This document shows positions 8,802-19,343 of a DNA stretch of 64,000 nucleotides, piece by piece; the stretch's first letter is position 1, and the number at the start of each line of letters is the position of its first letter. This DNA is from Rebecca billardiae RCC1528 (Eukaryota > Haptophyta), in the NCBI GenBank assembly GCA_965240325.2, contig OZ251230.1, positions 186,001 through 250,000 on the forward strand, written 5' to 3'. A program made the position numbers and the translations under genes. Under the pieces are notes generated by a model, which ran no database searches, was not told the origin of the DNA, and saw only the letters and a list, made by a program, of their open reading frames with translations.

Positions 8802-11800
8802 ATGGCTCGGCGCACGACGCGCGGCAGCTGCGCGGTGCTGCCCGTACCGGTCGACCTGTGCACGCTCACCACGACGGTCAAAGATATCGACGACGAGCTC
8901 GACTTCACGTACTTCAAGAAGTCCTTCGAGGAGACCCGCTACCCGGGCTTCCGCAATTCGCTCGATTCGTCGTTTGGCTGGCTGCACCAGGTGTCGCATG
9001 GCGACCCCGCGGCCGCGGTGCGCCAGACGGTGGCGCAGGCGAAGGAGGTGCTCAAGCTCCTGGTGGACGATCTGCTCCCCGAGAGCAAGCAGGCCTTCGC
9101 GCGGGGCTGGGACGAGCCGCGTTGGCGCAGCGCGCTCAGCGCGGCGACGACGTTTGAGGCGGTGCGGCTGAGCGCGACTGAGCTGCTCGAGTGCGCGCGC
9201 GCGAGCAAGGGCGCGCCGCGCACGACTAGCATGGCTGACCGCTTGGTGCGCGCGGCCGATGTGAGCGTGGCCGCCCGCGCCCGCGACGCGACGACGTCCA
9301 CACGGCCGGGCGACGTGAGCGTGCCACGTGACGCGCCGCCGCTCGCCGCGCCGCCGCCGCCGCCGCCGCGTCATGCGGCCGTGGCCGCCGATGCCGATGC
9401 CGATGCGGACGAGGTGGCGAGGTCGCCCTCGGCCGACGTGAAGGTGGCACAGGAGGTGACGCAGGACGTGCTCACGGACAGCCATCGCGGCACTCGCGAG
9501 TCGCCCGTCACCATCTCCTCCTCGACGGAGGCGGAGGAGGAGGCGGCGGCCAACGGGGCGGAGCGGGCGCGGCTGCCGGCGCGCGGCGCGCCGCAGCCGC
9601 AGCCTCTCGACGCGGCGCCTCAGCTCGTGTGCGCGGGCGACGCGGAGCGCGCGAAGGCGCGGGCGTACATGGCGGACATGGCGACGGTGTGCGAGGTCCT
9701 CTCGGAGCAAGCAGCCGCGGAGGCTGCGCGGGTGGTGGCGCGCGAGGCGGAGCAGCGCGAGGCTGCAGAGTGCCTGGGTGTCCTCCTGCAGGACGGGCTC
9801 AGCAGCGCGGCCGAGGACGACGAGGACGCAGACGATGAGGACTACGTGGATGGCGGCGGCGCGGCGGCGGTTGGCGGGCGCAGGGCCGCAGCGCTCGGCG
9901 GCGTGGCCGCTGCGCGGGGGCGCAGGCGCGCGGCCGGGGCGAGCACCGCCGCCGCGGCCGAGCCTGGCGGCGCTGCCGCTGGCGGCGAGGCGGCCGGCCG
10001 CGCGGCGGCGGCAGAGGACGCCGTCGCGCCCGCGCCGCGCCCCAAGCCGCCTGCGCGCGCGCGCGCGCCGAAGCGCCCGTACCCCGCCTCCGCGCGGGCG
10101 GCGGCGGACGGCAGGGCGAGCACTGCCGCGCGCCGCTCCGCGCCTCCGGCAGCGGCGCGCCCGCCCTCTGCTGAGCCTGAGCGCGGCGCCGAGCGGGCGG
10201 CCGAGCGCCGCGCGGCGCCGCGCGCCGACCCGCCCGCCGCAGCGCGCGCGGCGGCGCCCGCCTCGGCCGCGCGCGCCGGGCGCGAGGCGGCATCGGCTGG
10301 CCACGCGGCCGCCCGCCCCTGTGCGCTCCCCGCGTTCTCCCGAGCCGAGTTTGAGCGCAGGCTGGGCGCCGAGGGGTGGCGCGTCGAGCGCAGACCGGCC
10401 GGGCGCACGGGCGACGAGCCGCCCGCCGGGCTGCCCGCGGACGAGGAGGACGAGGTGCTCTGCTTCTTGCCGCCGCGGTCGGCGCGCGAGCGCAGCGGCG
10501 GGGCGGCGCCGCCCGCGGCCGCGGAGCCGGGGCCGGGCGCGCCGGCCGCGGAGGCGGCCGAGCTCGTGCTGACGACGCGCGCACTCGCGTGGGCGTACAT
10601 GCACGGCCTCGGGCCGAGCGGCGAGCCCTTGGAGCGCACCGCCGTGCCGCCGCCCTCGTTCGAGCTCCAGCCCTCGGCGATAGCCAACCGGGATCTGAGC
10701 CGGGGGATGCGCGTGTCGGTGTACGTGCCGGCGGCGCTGATGAGCGAGGGCGCGGGCGGCGCGGCCGCGCTGCCCGCGTGCGCGCCCGCGGCGGAGGCGG
10801 TGGCGGAGGCGAAGGCGGAGGCGGTGGATGACAGCGGCAATTTCAGCTGGCTCATCGCCGACCTGATCTCGGCGAACGGCCAGATCGCGGAGCTCCTGCC
10901 GCGCGAGGTGGTGACGACGGACGAGCCGCAGCTCGAGGCGGCGGCCAGCGGGCCCGGCGGGCGCGGCTTGCAGCCCGCCGCGCCCGTGGCGGTGCACACG
11001 GACGACCTGAGCATCGCCTGGTACCCGCGGCTGCCGACCAGGCCGCAGTCGTGCGTGCCGGCGCAGACGGTGTGCGTGTCGCTCGTCGAGGGCGCGGGCG
11101 TCGAGGCCGTGCTGGCGGACGACCTGCTCGAGGGCGGCGTGGTCACGTCTGAGCCGGGCAACGACCCGGACGACTTGTCCGACCCCTCGGAGGAGGAGGA
11201 GGCGGCGCCGGAGGAGGCGGGCAGGCCGCCGCCGTGCCGGGTGCGCGTGCTGTTCGAGCACACGGGCGCGAACGAGATCGAGTACGTGCCGCTCGTCAGC
11301 TCGGTGCGGCTGGACGGCGGCGGGCTGCAGCCGCACCCGCCGCCCACGCCCGCAGGCTGGTACGCGCGCCTGCGCCGCGGCGACCCGATCCAAGTGCTGC
11401 TCAAGGGCTGCTGGCGCTCCGCCATCTTCATCGAGTTTGTCGGGCGCGAGGACCACGAGCATCTCGGAGCGATCTCGGCGGGCCCGGGAGCGCGGCGCGT
11501 GGAGAACACGCTCGAGCTGCGGCGCACGCAGCACGCGCTGCTCGCGGACGCGGAGCTGAGCGGCGGGCGCGCGCGGGCGGCCGCGCGGCAGCGGGCGGCG
11601 CGCGCGCACGCCGCCGCCGCCGGCGCGCGGCGCGACGCGCAGCCGGTGCGGCAGCCGCTGCCGCCGATCGTCGAGGGCGCGTGCGTGTACCGCGCCCTCG
11701 ACACCGCCACCCCCTCGCCCTGCGTGGGCGTGGTGCGCCGCGTGCGCGGCGCCGTCGCCGACGTGGAGTGGCGTGCGCGCGCTCAGCTCGAGACGTACGT

Positions 11801-14800
11801 GGCGAGGGCGGCAACGCGCGGACCCGCTGCTGCTGCTGCCGCCGCGGCGGCAGAAGCCAGCGTGCCCGGCGGCGCGGCCGGCGCGCCAGCCGCCGCCGCG
11901 GCCGCCGCCGGGTCGGGGGGCGTGGTCACGGCGGCTGTCGCGCCCGCGCCCGCCGCGCCGCCGGCCGGCGCGGACGCGAGCGCGCCCGCGCCCGCCGCGA
12001 GCGAGGCGGAGCCACCTGCTGCGGACGGCGCGCGCGCGGCGGCCGCCGCCGCGGATGATGGCGGCTCGCCCGCCGCCGCGGCGGCGCCCGCCGCCCCGTG
12101 TGTCGGCAGCCCCGAAGCCGCCGCCCCCGCGTGCCCGGCGGCGTGCCCGGCGCAGATCGAGACGGACGTGCCCGCGCACGAGCTGCGCAGCGTGCCGCCG
12201 CCTCTGTTCGCGCGCGGCCAGGAGCTGATGGCGGTGTGGGCGAAGCAGCGCAAGGAAGGGCTGTACTACGAAGCGACGGTGATGCAGCCGCCCGGGCTGG
12301 CGCGGCACCGCAAGGGCGCCTCGCGCGACGCGCTGGTATGGGAGTACGCCATCCGCTTCCACGACGACGAATCGCTCGCCGTGTGCGCCGAGGGCGACAT
12401 GGATGCCGACGTGCACGCCGTGCGAGCGCGCAACGAGCAGATTGTCGCGAAAGCGACGGAGGCGCGGCAGCGCAGGCTCGAGTGGATGCGGTGCATGCAG
12501 GCCAACGAGCGCCAGCTCAGCGCGAGCGGGGACCGACGCCGCCGCCGCGCGCCCGCCGAGCCCGCGGCCGCGGCCGCGCACCCGCCGGCGCCCGCTGCGC
12601 CGCCCGCGGCCGCCGCCGCGCCGCCGGCCGCCGCGCCGCCCGCGACCGCCGCCGCGCCGCCCGCGCCGCCGGCCGCCGGTGTGATCTCGGCGGAGCAGAT
12701 CGACATGTCGGCGGAGGAGGTTGAGCTGGCGGCGCTGGGCGCGGAGGGCAGCGGGGCCGCGAAGGCGCCCGCGGCGGCGCCCACGCTGCCGCGCGCGCTG
12801 CGGCGCACGGGGCGCGTGCCCACGCAGACGCGCCGGCTCGTGATGGAGACGGCGCCGCCGGGCTGCGTGCCGCAGCCTGCGCTCGACGACGTGGCGGCGG
12901 CGACGCGCGCGGCGGGGCGCGCGGCGGCGTCCGCGCCGCGCGCCGCGCACCCCGCGCACCCCGACGTCAGCCGCATGCTCGCCGTGGTGCACCTGAACCA
13001 CGACGAGGACGACGACGGCCCCCCGCTCGTGCTCGAGCGCCGCCACTGCCGCCCGCCGTGGCACTTCAAGCTCGACACGCGGCGCTCCGGCGGCGGCGGC
13101 GGCGGCGCGGCGCCCGTGCTCGCGGGCGAGTGGCAGACAGTCGTCGCGGCGCGCGGGCGGAGCATGGAGGGCTGCCTCCTCGCCGCCGCGCCGCCGGGCG
13201 GGGAGGGCAAGGTGCGGCAGCAGCTGGACGCGGGGCCGCGCGTGCTCGAGCAGGTGTACGTGCAGGACGAGGCGAGCGGCCGCTCGACCCTCGTCGCGCA
13301 GACCGTGGTGCCGGCGCGGCCGGAGGGCTGCGCACCGCTCGAGTGGCGCGCGGCGCACGCGTCGTCCGCGGTGCAGCTCGCGGCGGCCGACGAGCTCGAG
13401 CCGCACCACGCGTGCGCCGCGCCGATGCCGTCGGCGCCCGACGCGCCGACGGCGCCAGCCGCGCCCGCCGACGCCGCCCGCCCGCACGCCGCGCCGCCGC
13501 CGCCGCCGGTGCTGCCGGCCGCGTGCGCGCCGCCGCCCGACGCCGCCGTGACTCACGCGTACGCGTCGCTGCCGCGCGCGTGGCGGCTGGGCGTGATCCT
13601 CGGACCGACGGCCTCGGGCAAGTCGCGCGCGCTGCGCTTGTTTGCCGCGAGCCTGGACGGCGCCGCGCGCGCGAGCGTCGAGGCGTGCCTGCGCCCGCTT
13701 GCGTGGGAGCCCGACGCCGCCATCGTCGACCACCCGGACTTGCGCTCGGGCGGGCGCGCGCCGTTGCACGCGCTGCGCAGCGCGGGCTTCAACCACGTGC
13801 TCGCGATGCTGCGCGCGCACGGCACGCTCTCGGGCGGCGAGCGCGCGCGCGCGGAGCTCGCGCGGCGGCTCACGTTTGAGCACGCCGCGGTCGACGACCT
13901 CGGCGCGTGCGTCAACCCGGAGACCGCCAAGTCGATGGCGGCGGCGCTGCGCAGGCTGATGCTCGGGCGCGCCGCGGCCGCCGCGGCCGGCGCGCCGTGC
14001 GCCGCGCCGCGCGCCGTCGTCGTCACCACCGTCTCCGCCGAGCTCGTGCGCTGGCTGCAGCCCGAGTGGGTGCTGGTGCTGCCGGCCGCGCAGCTCGTGC
14101 GGCGCGACGCGGTGGCGCGCAGCGCGTGGGCGCTGCCCGTCACGCGCGTGCGCTTCGAGAACGGCGTCGCCGAGTCGGCGCCGCACCGGTACGCGCCGGC
14201 GGGCGCGCGCGCGCTCCAGCGCCGCGGCCGGCAGCCCGCGCCCAGCGGCGCCGACGGCCCGGCGAGGCCGCTGCCGCGCTACTCGTACGCGACGTTTGCG
14301 CTGAGCGCGCGGCTGCAGCCCGGGCCGGCCGCAAAGGCGCTCGCCCACTCGGTCGGGCTGCACCGCTACACGGGCAAGTCGGAGACGCACCTTCCGTGCG
14401 CGGTGCCGCTCGAGCTCAGCGCGTCCAAGATCGCGGTGATCGTCGGGCCGAGCGGCTCCGGCAAGTCGCAGCTGGTGGCGAGGCTGCTGGGCGCGGCGGG
14501 GCGCGACGCGGCGGCGGCGGCGCGGGCGCACGCGCCTCGCGACGCGCCGCCCGCCGACGCGCCGCCTCGCGACGCGCCGCCCGCCGACGCGCCGCCGCCC
14601 GACGCGCCGCCCGCGCCGCAGCCGCAGCCGGCGCGTGCGCCGGCCGGCGCGCCCGGGCTGAGTGTGCTCGAGTCCGTCGCGGCCGCGGGCGTCGCACAGC
14701 CCGAGGCGACGCTGCTCGCGCTGGGCGTGCCGCCGGCGCTGCTGCGCGCGCCGCGCGCCCGCCTCTCCGCTGGCGAGGAGTCGGTCGTGCGGCTGGCGGA

Positions 14801-16600
14801 GGAGCTGCGCGGCGGCGGCTGCTGCCTCGACGAGTTCACCTCGGCGCTCGACCGCGGCGCGGCGCGCGCGCTGTGCGCGCGGCTGCGCGCGCTCGTGCGC
14901 GCGCGCGGCCTGCGCTCCGTGCTCGTGGCGACGGCGCACGCGGACGCGGCGGCGTGGCTCGCCGCGCCCGCCGAGCCCGACGGCGCGGACGGCGCCGACG
15001 CCGTGCCTGTCTACTCGACCGCGGCGTGGCGGCTGCTGCGCGCGGACGAGCTCGCGCGCACGCGCGCGCACGCGGACGAGGCGCTCGCGAGCTGGGAGCG
15101 CGCGTGGCACGACTCGGCCACGGCGGCTGTGGCGAGCCTGCTCGCGCTGCCGCCGCGTGTGCAGCTCACGCTCACGCGCTGCCACGCGCAGATGTTTGAC
15201 GCCTTCTTCGCGCAGCACCACTACAAGGATCCCACCGTCGCCAAAGGCGCGCAGTGCTTTGTCGCGCGCTCGCTCGAGCTGCCGCCGCGCCCGGGCGCGG
15301 CCGCGCCCGCCGAGCGCGGCGGGGCGCCGCTCGGCGCCGCCGCGCACGGCGAGATGGTGGGCTTCGTCGCGGTGCTGCACCACCCGCAGCCTAGCGGCGT
15401 GACCAACCGCGAGTCGCGCCTCGTCGTGCTGCCCGACTACCAGGCGCGCGCAGACACGCGCGCCGCGCGCGCCGCGCGACGCCGCGCCGCGCGGCGCGCG
15501 CGCGACGCGCGCTCACGCGCGCCCGGCCCGCCGCCCGCGCGCCCCGCCCTGCCGCCGCCGCGCGCGCGCGCCGCGCACGCCCCCGCGCCCAGCAGTGCCG
15601 GCAGTACGCCTCGAAGATCTCCAACGCGATCGCCGAGCTGTACGACCTCTCGATACAGGGCGTGTTCCGCACGGTCACGCAGCACCCCTTCTTCGGCACG
15701 TACAGGGACGCCCACCCGCTCTGGCGGCAGAGCAGCACCAACCGCGTGCGGCAGCCGACGGGGCGCTACCCGGGGGAGCGCGGGAGCGAGGCCGCCGCCG
15801 CGCGCGCGCGCCACGTCGCGCGCAAGTCGTCGCACGCGTACAAGGGCGCGCGGGGCCTGCTGACGCGCAGGGTGGAGTGCAGCGCGTACGCGGACGCCGG
15901 CCTCGCCAACGAGCCGGCCCTTCAGCCCGTCGGCGCGCACATCAAGCTGCAGCTGACCACGAGCCTGCGCGAGCGGGACCTGCACGGCAAGCGCACGCTC
16001 ACGTGTGTGCTCGGCGCGCCGGCCCCCGGCGCGCCCGCGCAGTTCCGCCAGCTGATCGACAGGGCCACGGGCAGGGAGTTGCACCTGCGCTACGAGGACG
16101 AGGACGGGATCGTGCGCTATGTGCACGGAGCCACGCTGGTGCAGCAAGGCACGGGCAAGCGCGAGCGCGACGACGCACCGGCCGAGGCGGGCGGCGCGCC
16201 GTGCGCGCGCCGTGCGGCGGGGCCGCGCGCGCCGCCGCCCGAGCGGGGGGGTGGCCGCGGCCGAGGCGCGCACAGCGAGAGCACCGGCGACACGGGCACG
16301 CGCGGCGAGGAAGGGAGCGAGGAGGACGAGGACGAAGAGGAGGGCGAAGAGGAGGCGGACGAGGAGGACGAGGAGGACGAGGGCGAGGAGGAAGAGGGGA
16401 GCGATGGCGATGAGGCCTGCAGCGGCGGCCCTGCACCCGAGGGCGCGCACCAGCCGCCCAGGGCGCCCAACTCGCCGGCTCGCAAGCGCAGCCGCACTGG
16501 CGGCGACGGCTGCGATGAGGGGAGGCACGATAAGCAGCTGCACAACGGCTCTCGCCTGGCCATCCGGAGCGCGATCAGGACGATGCCGCCAGCGATATGA
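8802..16600 (+). CDS. Giant nuclear-type protein with two ABC ATPase modules and a GNAT acetyltransferase domain
   Basis: Model: exons 8802-15443 and 15596-16600 (intron starts GC), 2,548 residues. Residues 20-140 form a conserved-looking helical region (DELDFTYFKKSFEETRYPGF; later WRSALSAATTFEAVRL). A long acidic/Ala/Pro linker follows, with Tudor-like segments, e.g. ELMAVWAKQRKEGLYYEATV near 1145. ABC module 1: Walker A GPTASGKS (1601), signature LSGGERARAELARRL (1676), Walker B AVDDL with Asp in place of the catalytic Glu. Module 2: GPSGSGKS (1882), LSAGEESVVRLAEEL (1988), CLDEFTSALD (2010). GNAT: GEMVGFVAVLHHP, then SRLVVLPDYQ at the exon end, continued by FRTVTQHPFFGTY; the acetyl-CoA glycine loop is not evident. 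The tail is strongly acidic with a basic ARKRSR. The C-terminal half resembles phage/prokaryotic ABC-ATPase-acetyltransferase fusions (COG2401 type). The nuclear or chromatin role is inference. Acceptors at 15593 and 15605 also keep frame. Confidence 0.75.
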
Positions 16601-16775
16601 TTACTTAGCAGTGCCAGTGATGACTATGATAGTCATCAGTCCTTCGTCAACGACAACGCCAATGCACTACAAGTTGTTCGTTATGGTAGGGGTTGGCGGC
16701 GGCGGCCCGGGGCTCCCGCATCGCGGCGGATTTCCGATTGTGCCCGCCGACCAGCGCCTGATCTCGGTGCGGGCC

Positions 16776-17885
16776 ATGGCGTGCTGCGCGAGCCCCAAGA
16801 CGGTGGAGCGCGCCGGCGAAGGCGACGACGATGGCGGATCAAGCAAGCTTCCGATCGTGCTGGTCACGGGCGTGACAGGCTACGTCGGCTCGTGGGTCGT
16901 CAAGACGCTCGCTGAGATGGGCGGCTTTGCGGTGCGCGGCACGGTGCGCTCTCGCGCCGATGAGGCGAAGCTACGGGAGATCTGCCCCGGGATCGAGCTC
17001 GTGGAGGTCGACCTTGTGGACTCGTCGGACCAGGCGTGGAATGCCGCGCTCGCCGGCTGCGCCTATGTCATCCACGTCGCCGCAAAGTTTGCGCTCGACG
17101 CCAAGTCTGAGCAGGAGGTGGTCCTGCCCGCGGTCAAGGGCACGGAGCGCGTGATGCGCGCGGCCGCCGCCGCGGGCGTGTCGCGCGTCGTGCTCACCTC
17201 GGGCTTCAAGACCGCGACGCCCGGCTTCTACGGCAAGCATCCCAAGTTCCACTACACGCCGGACGACTGGACTGACGCGAAGGACCCAAAGCTGCCGCTG
17301 ATGGACAAGGCCAAGGTGCAGCAGGAGCAAGTGGCGTGGGAGCTGGCGCAGCAGCTCGGGCTCGAGCTGGTCGTGCTGCTGCCCGGCGGGATGTACGGCC
17401 CGCTGCTCCTGCCGCGCAAGAATGAGGTGACCGGGCACATCACCGCGCTCATGCTCGGCGAGCTCCCAGTGGTGCCGCCCGCCAGCATCCCGTGTGTCGA
17501 CATCCGCGACGCGGCGCGCGCGCACGTGCTCGCGCTGACGGCCGCTGGCGCGGCCGGCTCGCGCTTCCTTGTGTACAATCCGACGGGCGCGAGCGTGACA
17601 TACACGCAGATCGGCGAGTGGGTGCACGAGGCGCTGCCCGACTGGCCTGTCTCGCACAAGCGTGCGCCGTGGTTGGTGAGCAAGCTCTTCGGGCTGCTCA
17701 ACCCGGCGATCGCACCGCACCTGCGGCCGGAGTCGATCACCTTCGAAACGAACGGGACGGAGCTCACGCTGGGGCTGCGACGCGCCGACCTCATCTATCC
17801 CGAGGTGACGTTCAAAGCGATGGCGAGGTCGATCGCAGAGATTGGGCTTGTCGAGAACCCGCGCAAGGCTTCGTCGACGGTCTGA
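16776..17885 (+). CDS. DFR-like extended short-chain reductase/epimerase
   Basis: 369 residues from Met 16776; Met codons at 16683 and 16662 lengthen it in frame. A Rossmann NAD(P) motif VTGVTGYVGSW (GxxGxxG) opens the domain, followed by an NADP-type RGTVRSRADEAK and a VEVDLVD acidic site. The order matches dihydroflavonol-4-reductase/cinnamoyl-CoA-reductase relatives: AAYVIHVA-like strand, VKGTERVMRAA, LTSGFKT (the Ser of the triad) and LLPGGMYGPLL. The YxxxK catalytic motif reads MDKAK, so the usual Tyr is Met while Lys is kept. The enzyme may be inactive or use another residue. Substrate unknown; cytosolic by lack of a signal. It begins only about 175 bp after the ABC-GNAT stop on the same strand. 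Confidence 0.8.
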   Translation: MACCASPKTVERAGEGDDDGGSSKLPIVLVTGVTGYVGSWVVKTLAEMGGFAVRGTVRSRADEAKLREICPGIELVEVDLVDSSDQAWNAALAGCAYVIHVAAKFALDAKSEQEVVLPAVKGTERVMRAAAAAGVSRVVLTSGFKTATPGFYGKHPKFHYTPDDWTDAKDPKLPLMDKAKVQQEQVAWELAQQLGLELVVLLPGGMYGPLLLPRKNEVTGHITALMLGELPVVPPASIPCVDIRDAARAHVLALTAAGAAGSRFLVYNPTGASVTYTQIGEWVHEALPDWPVSHKRAPWLVSKLFGLLNPAIAPHLRPESITFETNGTELTLGLRRADLIYPEVTFKAMARSIAEIGLVENPRKASSTV

Positions 17886-18001
17886 TTGCAGACTACCTCC
17901 TAGCTGCGGCCGCGGCCGATCGATGATGACGAGGTCAACGACTAACTGTGAATCAACGAGTAGAAACCCGTTATGGGCCGTGGCGTGACCTACTGGTCTA
18001 C

Positions 18002-18090
18002 GACAATATATATATTGGTCGTATATTAATCATCTATATTTAAATATATATATATATTATTAATTTAATACACATGCGCATATATGTCGT
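18002..18090. repeat. AT-rich island
   Basis: Dense AT/TA steps (TATATATATTG, ATTTAAATATATAT, ATTAATTTAAT) starting about 115 bp after the reductase stop codon, in otherwise GC-rich sequence. Probably part of its 3' flank. Confidence 0.7.
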
Positions 18091-18356
18091 ATATGTATTT
18101 GAACGACCGGACGTGGTATGCATGCTGCTTAAAACGGGCCCCGAAGCACGCCCAGGTCCAGGACTCAGGCTCAGACGGTGCGGCAGACACATAAAATGCG
18201 CGTCGTCATCCGCGCCGGCTTCGTCCCGGTAGTCCCGGCCGATTGCCGCATTGCGGCCCCGGGCCGACCGGAGTGCAGCGGTCAGGCAGTGCGCCACCCG
18301 CAGCCCTCCCCTACCGCGGGAGCGGGGCATATACTTATCGCGGTGGCGCGCGCGCG

Positions 18357-18416
18357 TCGACGCCAGACGGTGCGTCGGGCTTCCGCTCGGCGATGGAGGT
18401 TGGAGTGATAGGCGAC
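18357..18416 (+). repeat. Dispersed 55-60-bp repeat, copy A
   Basis: TCGACGCCAGACGGTGCGTC followed by GGCTTCCGCTCGGCGATGG recurs at 56389-56440 with one base change and a short indel. The second copy lies next to the right end of the inverted-repeat element at 54410-56362. Origin unknown. Confidence 0.7.
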
Positions 18417-19323
18417 TACTCGTGCTAGTCGTGCTGTGCCGACATCCGGGTATCTACCTGCTGCTCCGGCAGATGTCAAGTACACCTTAGACGCACCAGG
18501 CGCAGCTAACCGCGGCTCAGTGTGCGCTTAAGCAAATGCGTGGTCACCCGTGGCTGTCGCAGATGCCATGGATGACCGCCGACGCTTTGCTCCGTCGTGC
18601 AGCGAATGCTCGCGCACGACGAGAGGTCAGGCCAAGCTCCGCTACGGAGCTCGCCGCGATCGCCGCTGCCTTCTGCGGCATGGGCGCGAGCTTCCCGGCC
18701 AAGGCGCATGCGCTCGATCAGCGCGCGCAGCTGCGCGCAGCCGCCGCCACGCCTCGGCTGGCGGCGGCGGTGCGTCGGTCGGGCGCGCAGATCGCCAAGC
18801 CAAGGCTCGCGGCGAGCTCGCACCGAGTCGCGCGGGCACCCAAGGCGCGGGCACCAGCAGATCGTCCTGCGCCGGCGACTCGCCGCGCGCACGGACGAGC
18901 GCGCTTGCATCAGATGCCCATGTACATGTCCCGACGTGCCCAGCTCGAGAGCGCCTCGAAACTCGCTCTGCACGGGCCACGCGCGAGCCCTCGAGAGTGC
19001 GGGGCCGCCGGGCGAAATGCAACAGGCCTGCACGGTGCAAATAGGCGAGAGTGCGGGGCGAAAAGGAGCGGTGATGATCCTCTGGGTATTCCGGTGCCAT
19101 CCGGACAGCGCGCGCGGGCATGCGCGCGGTGAGAGCCGCGCATCAAGCCTTGCGCGGCGCGCGTGTCAGACTCATTCTAAGACTGGCCGCCATAGCGCCG
19201 TCGCCCGATTCCTTGCGCAGGTATTGTTTTGGTTTTTCGATTCCCCTTTTCCCCACTCACTCGTACGCACTGCGCAAGTAGGTAAAATACCCGCTTCAAA
19301 CTACAAGTATGAGGGCTGAGGCG

Positions 19324-19343
19324 CTCATATGAAGTCATATGAG
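19324..19343. repeat. Perfect 9-bp palindrome arms
   Basis: CTCATATGA, two bases, TCATATGAG. It could be a protein-binding dyad or the end of a decayed element; nothing near it decides. Confidence 0.4.

Noticed and set aside
7752-15383. A 2,500-codon open frame on the minus strand opposite the ABC-GNAT gene
   Set aside because: Composition is Arg/Ala/Gly-rich with no domain; in DNA this GC-rich stop codons are rare, so antisense frames stay open. It also runs over the globin exons and introns.
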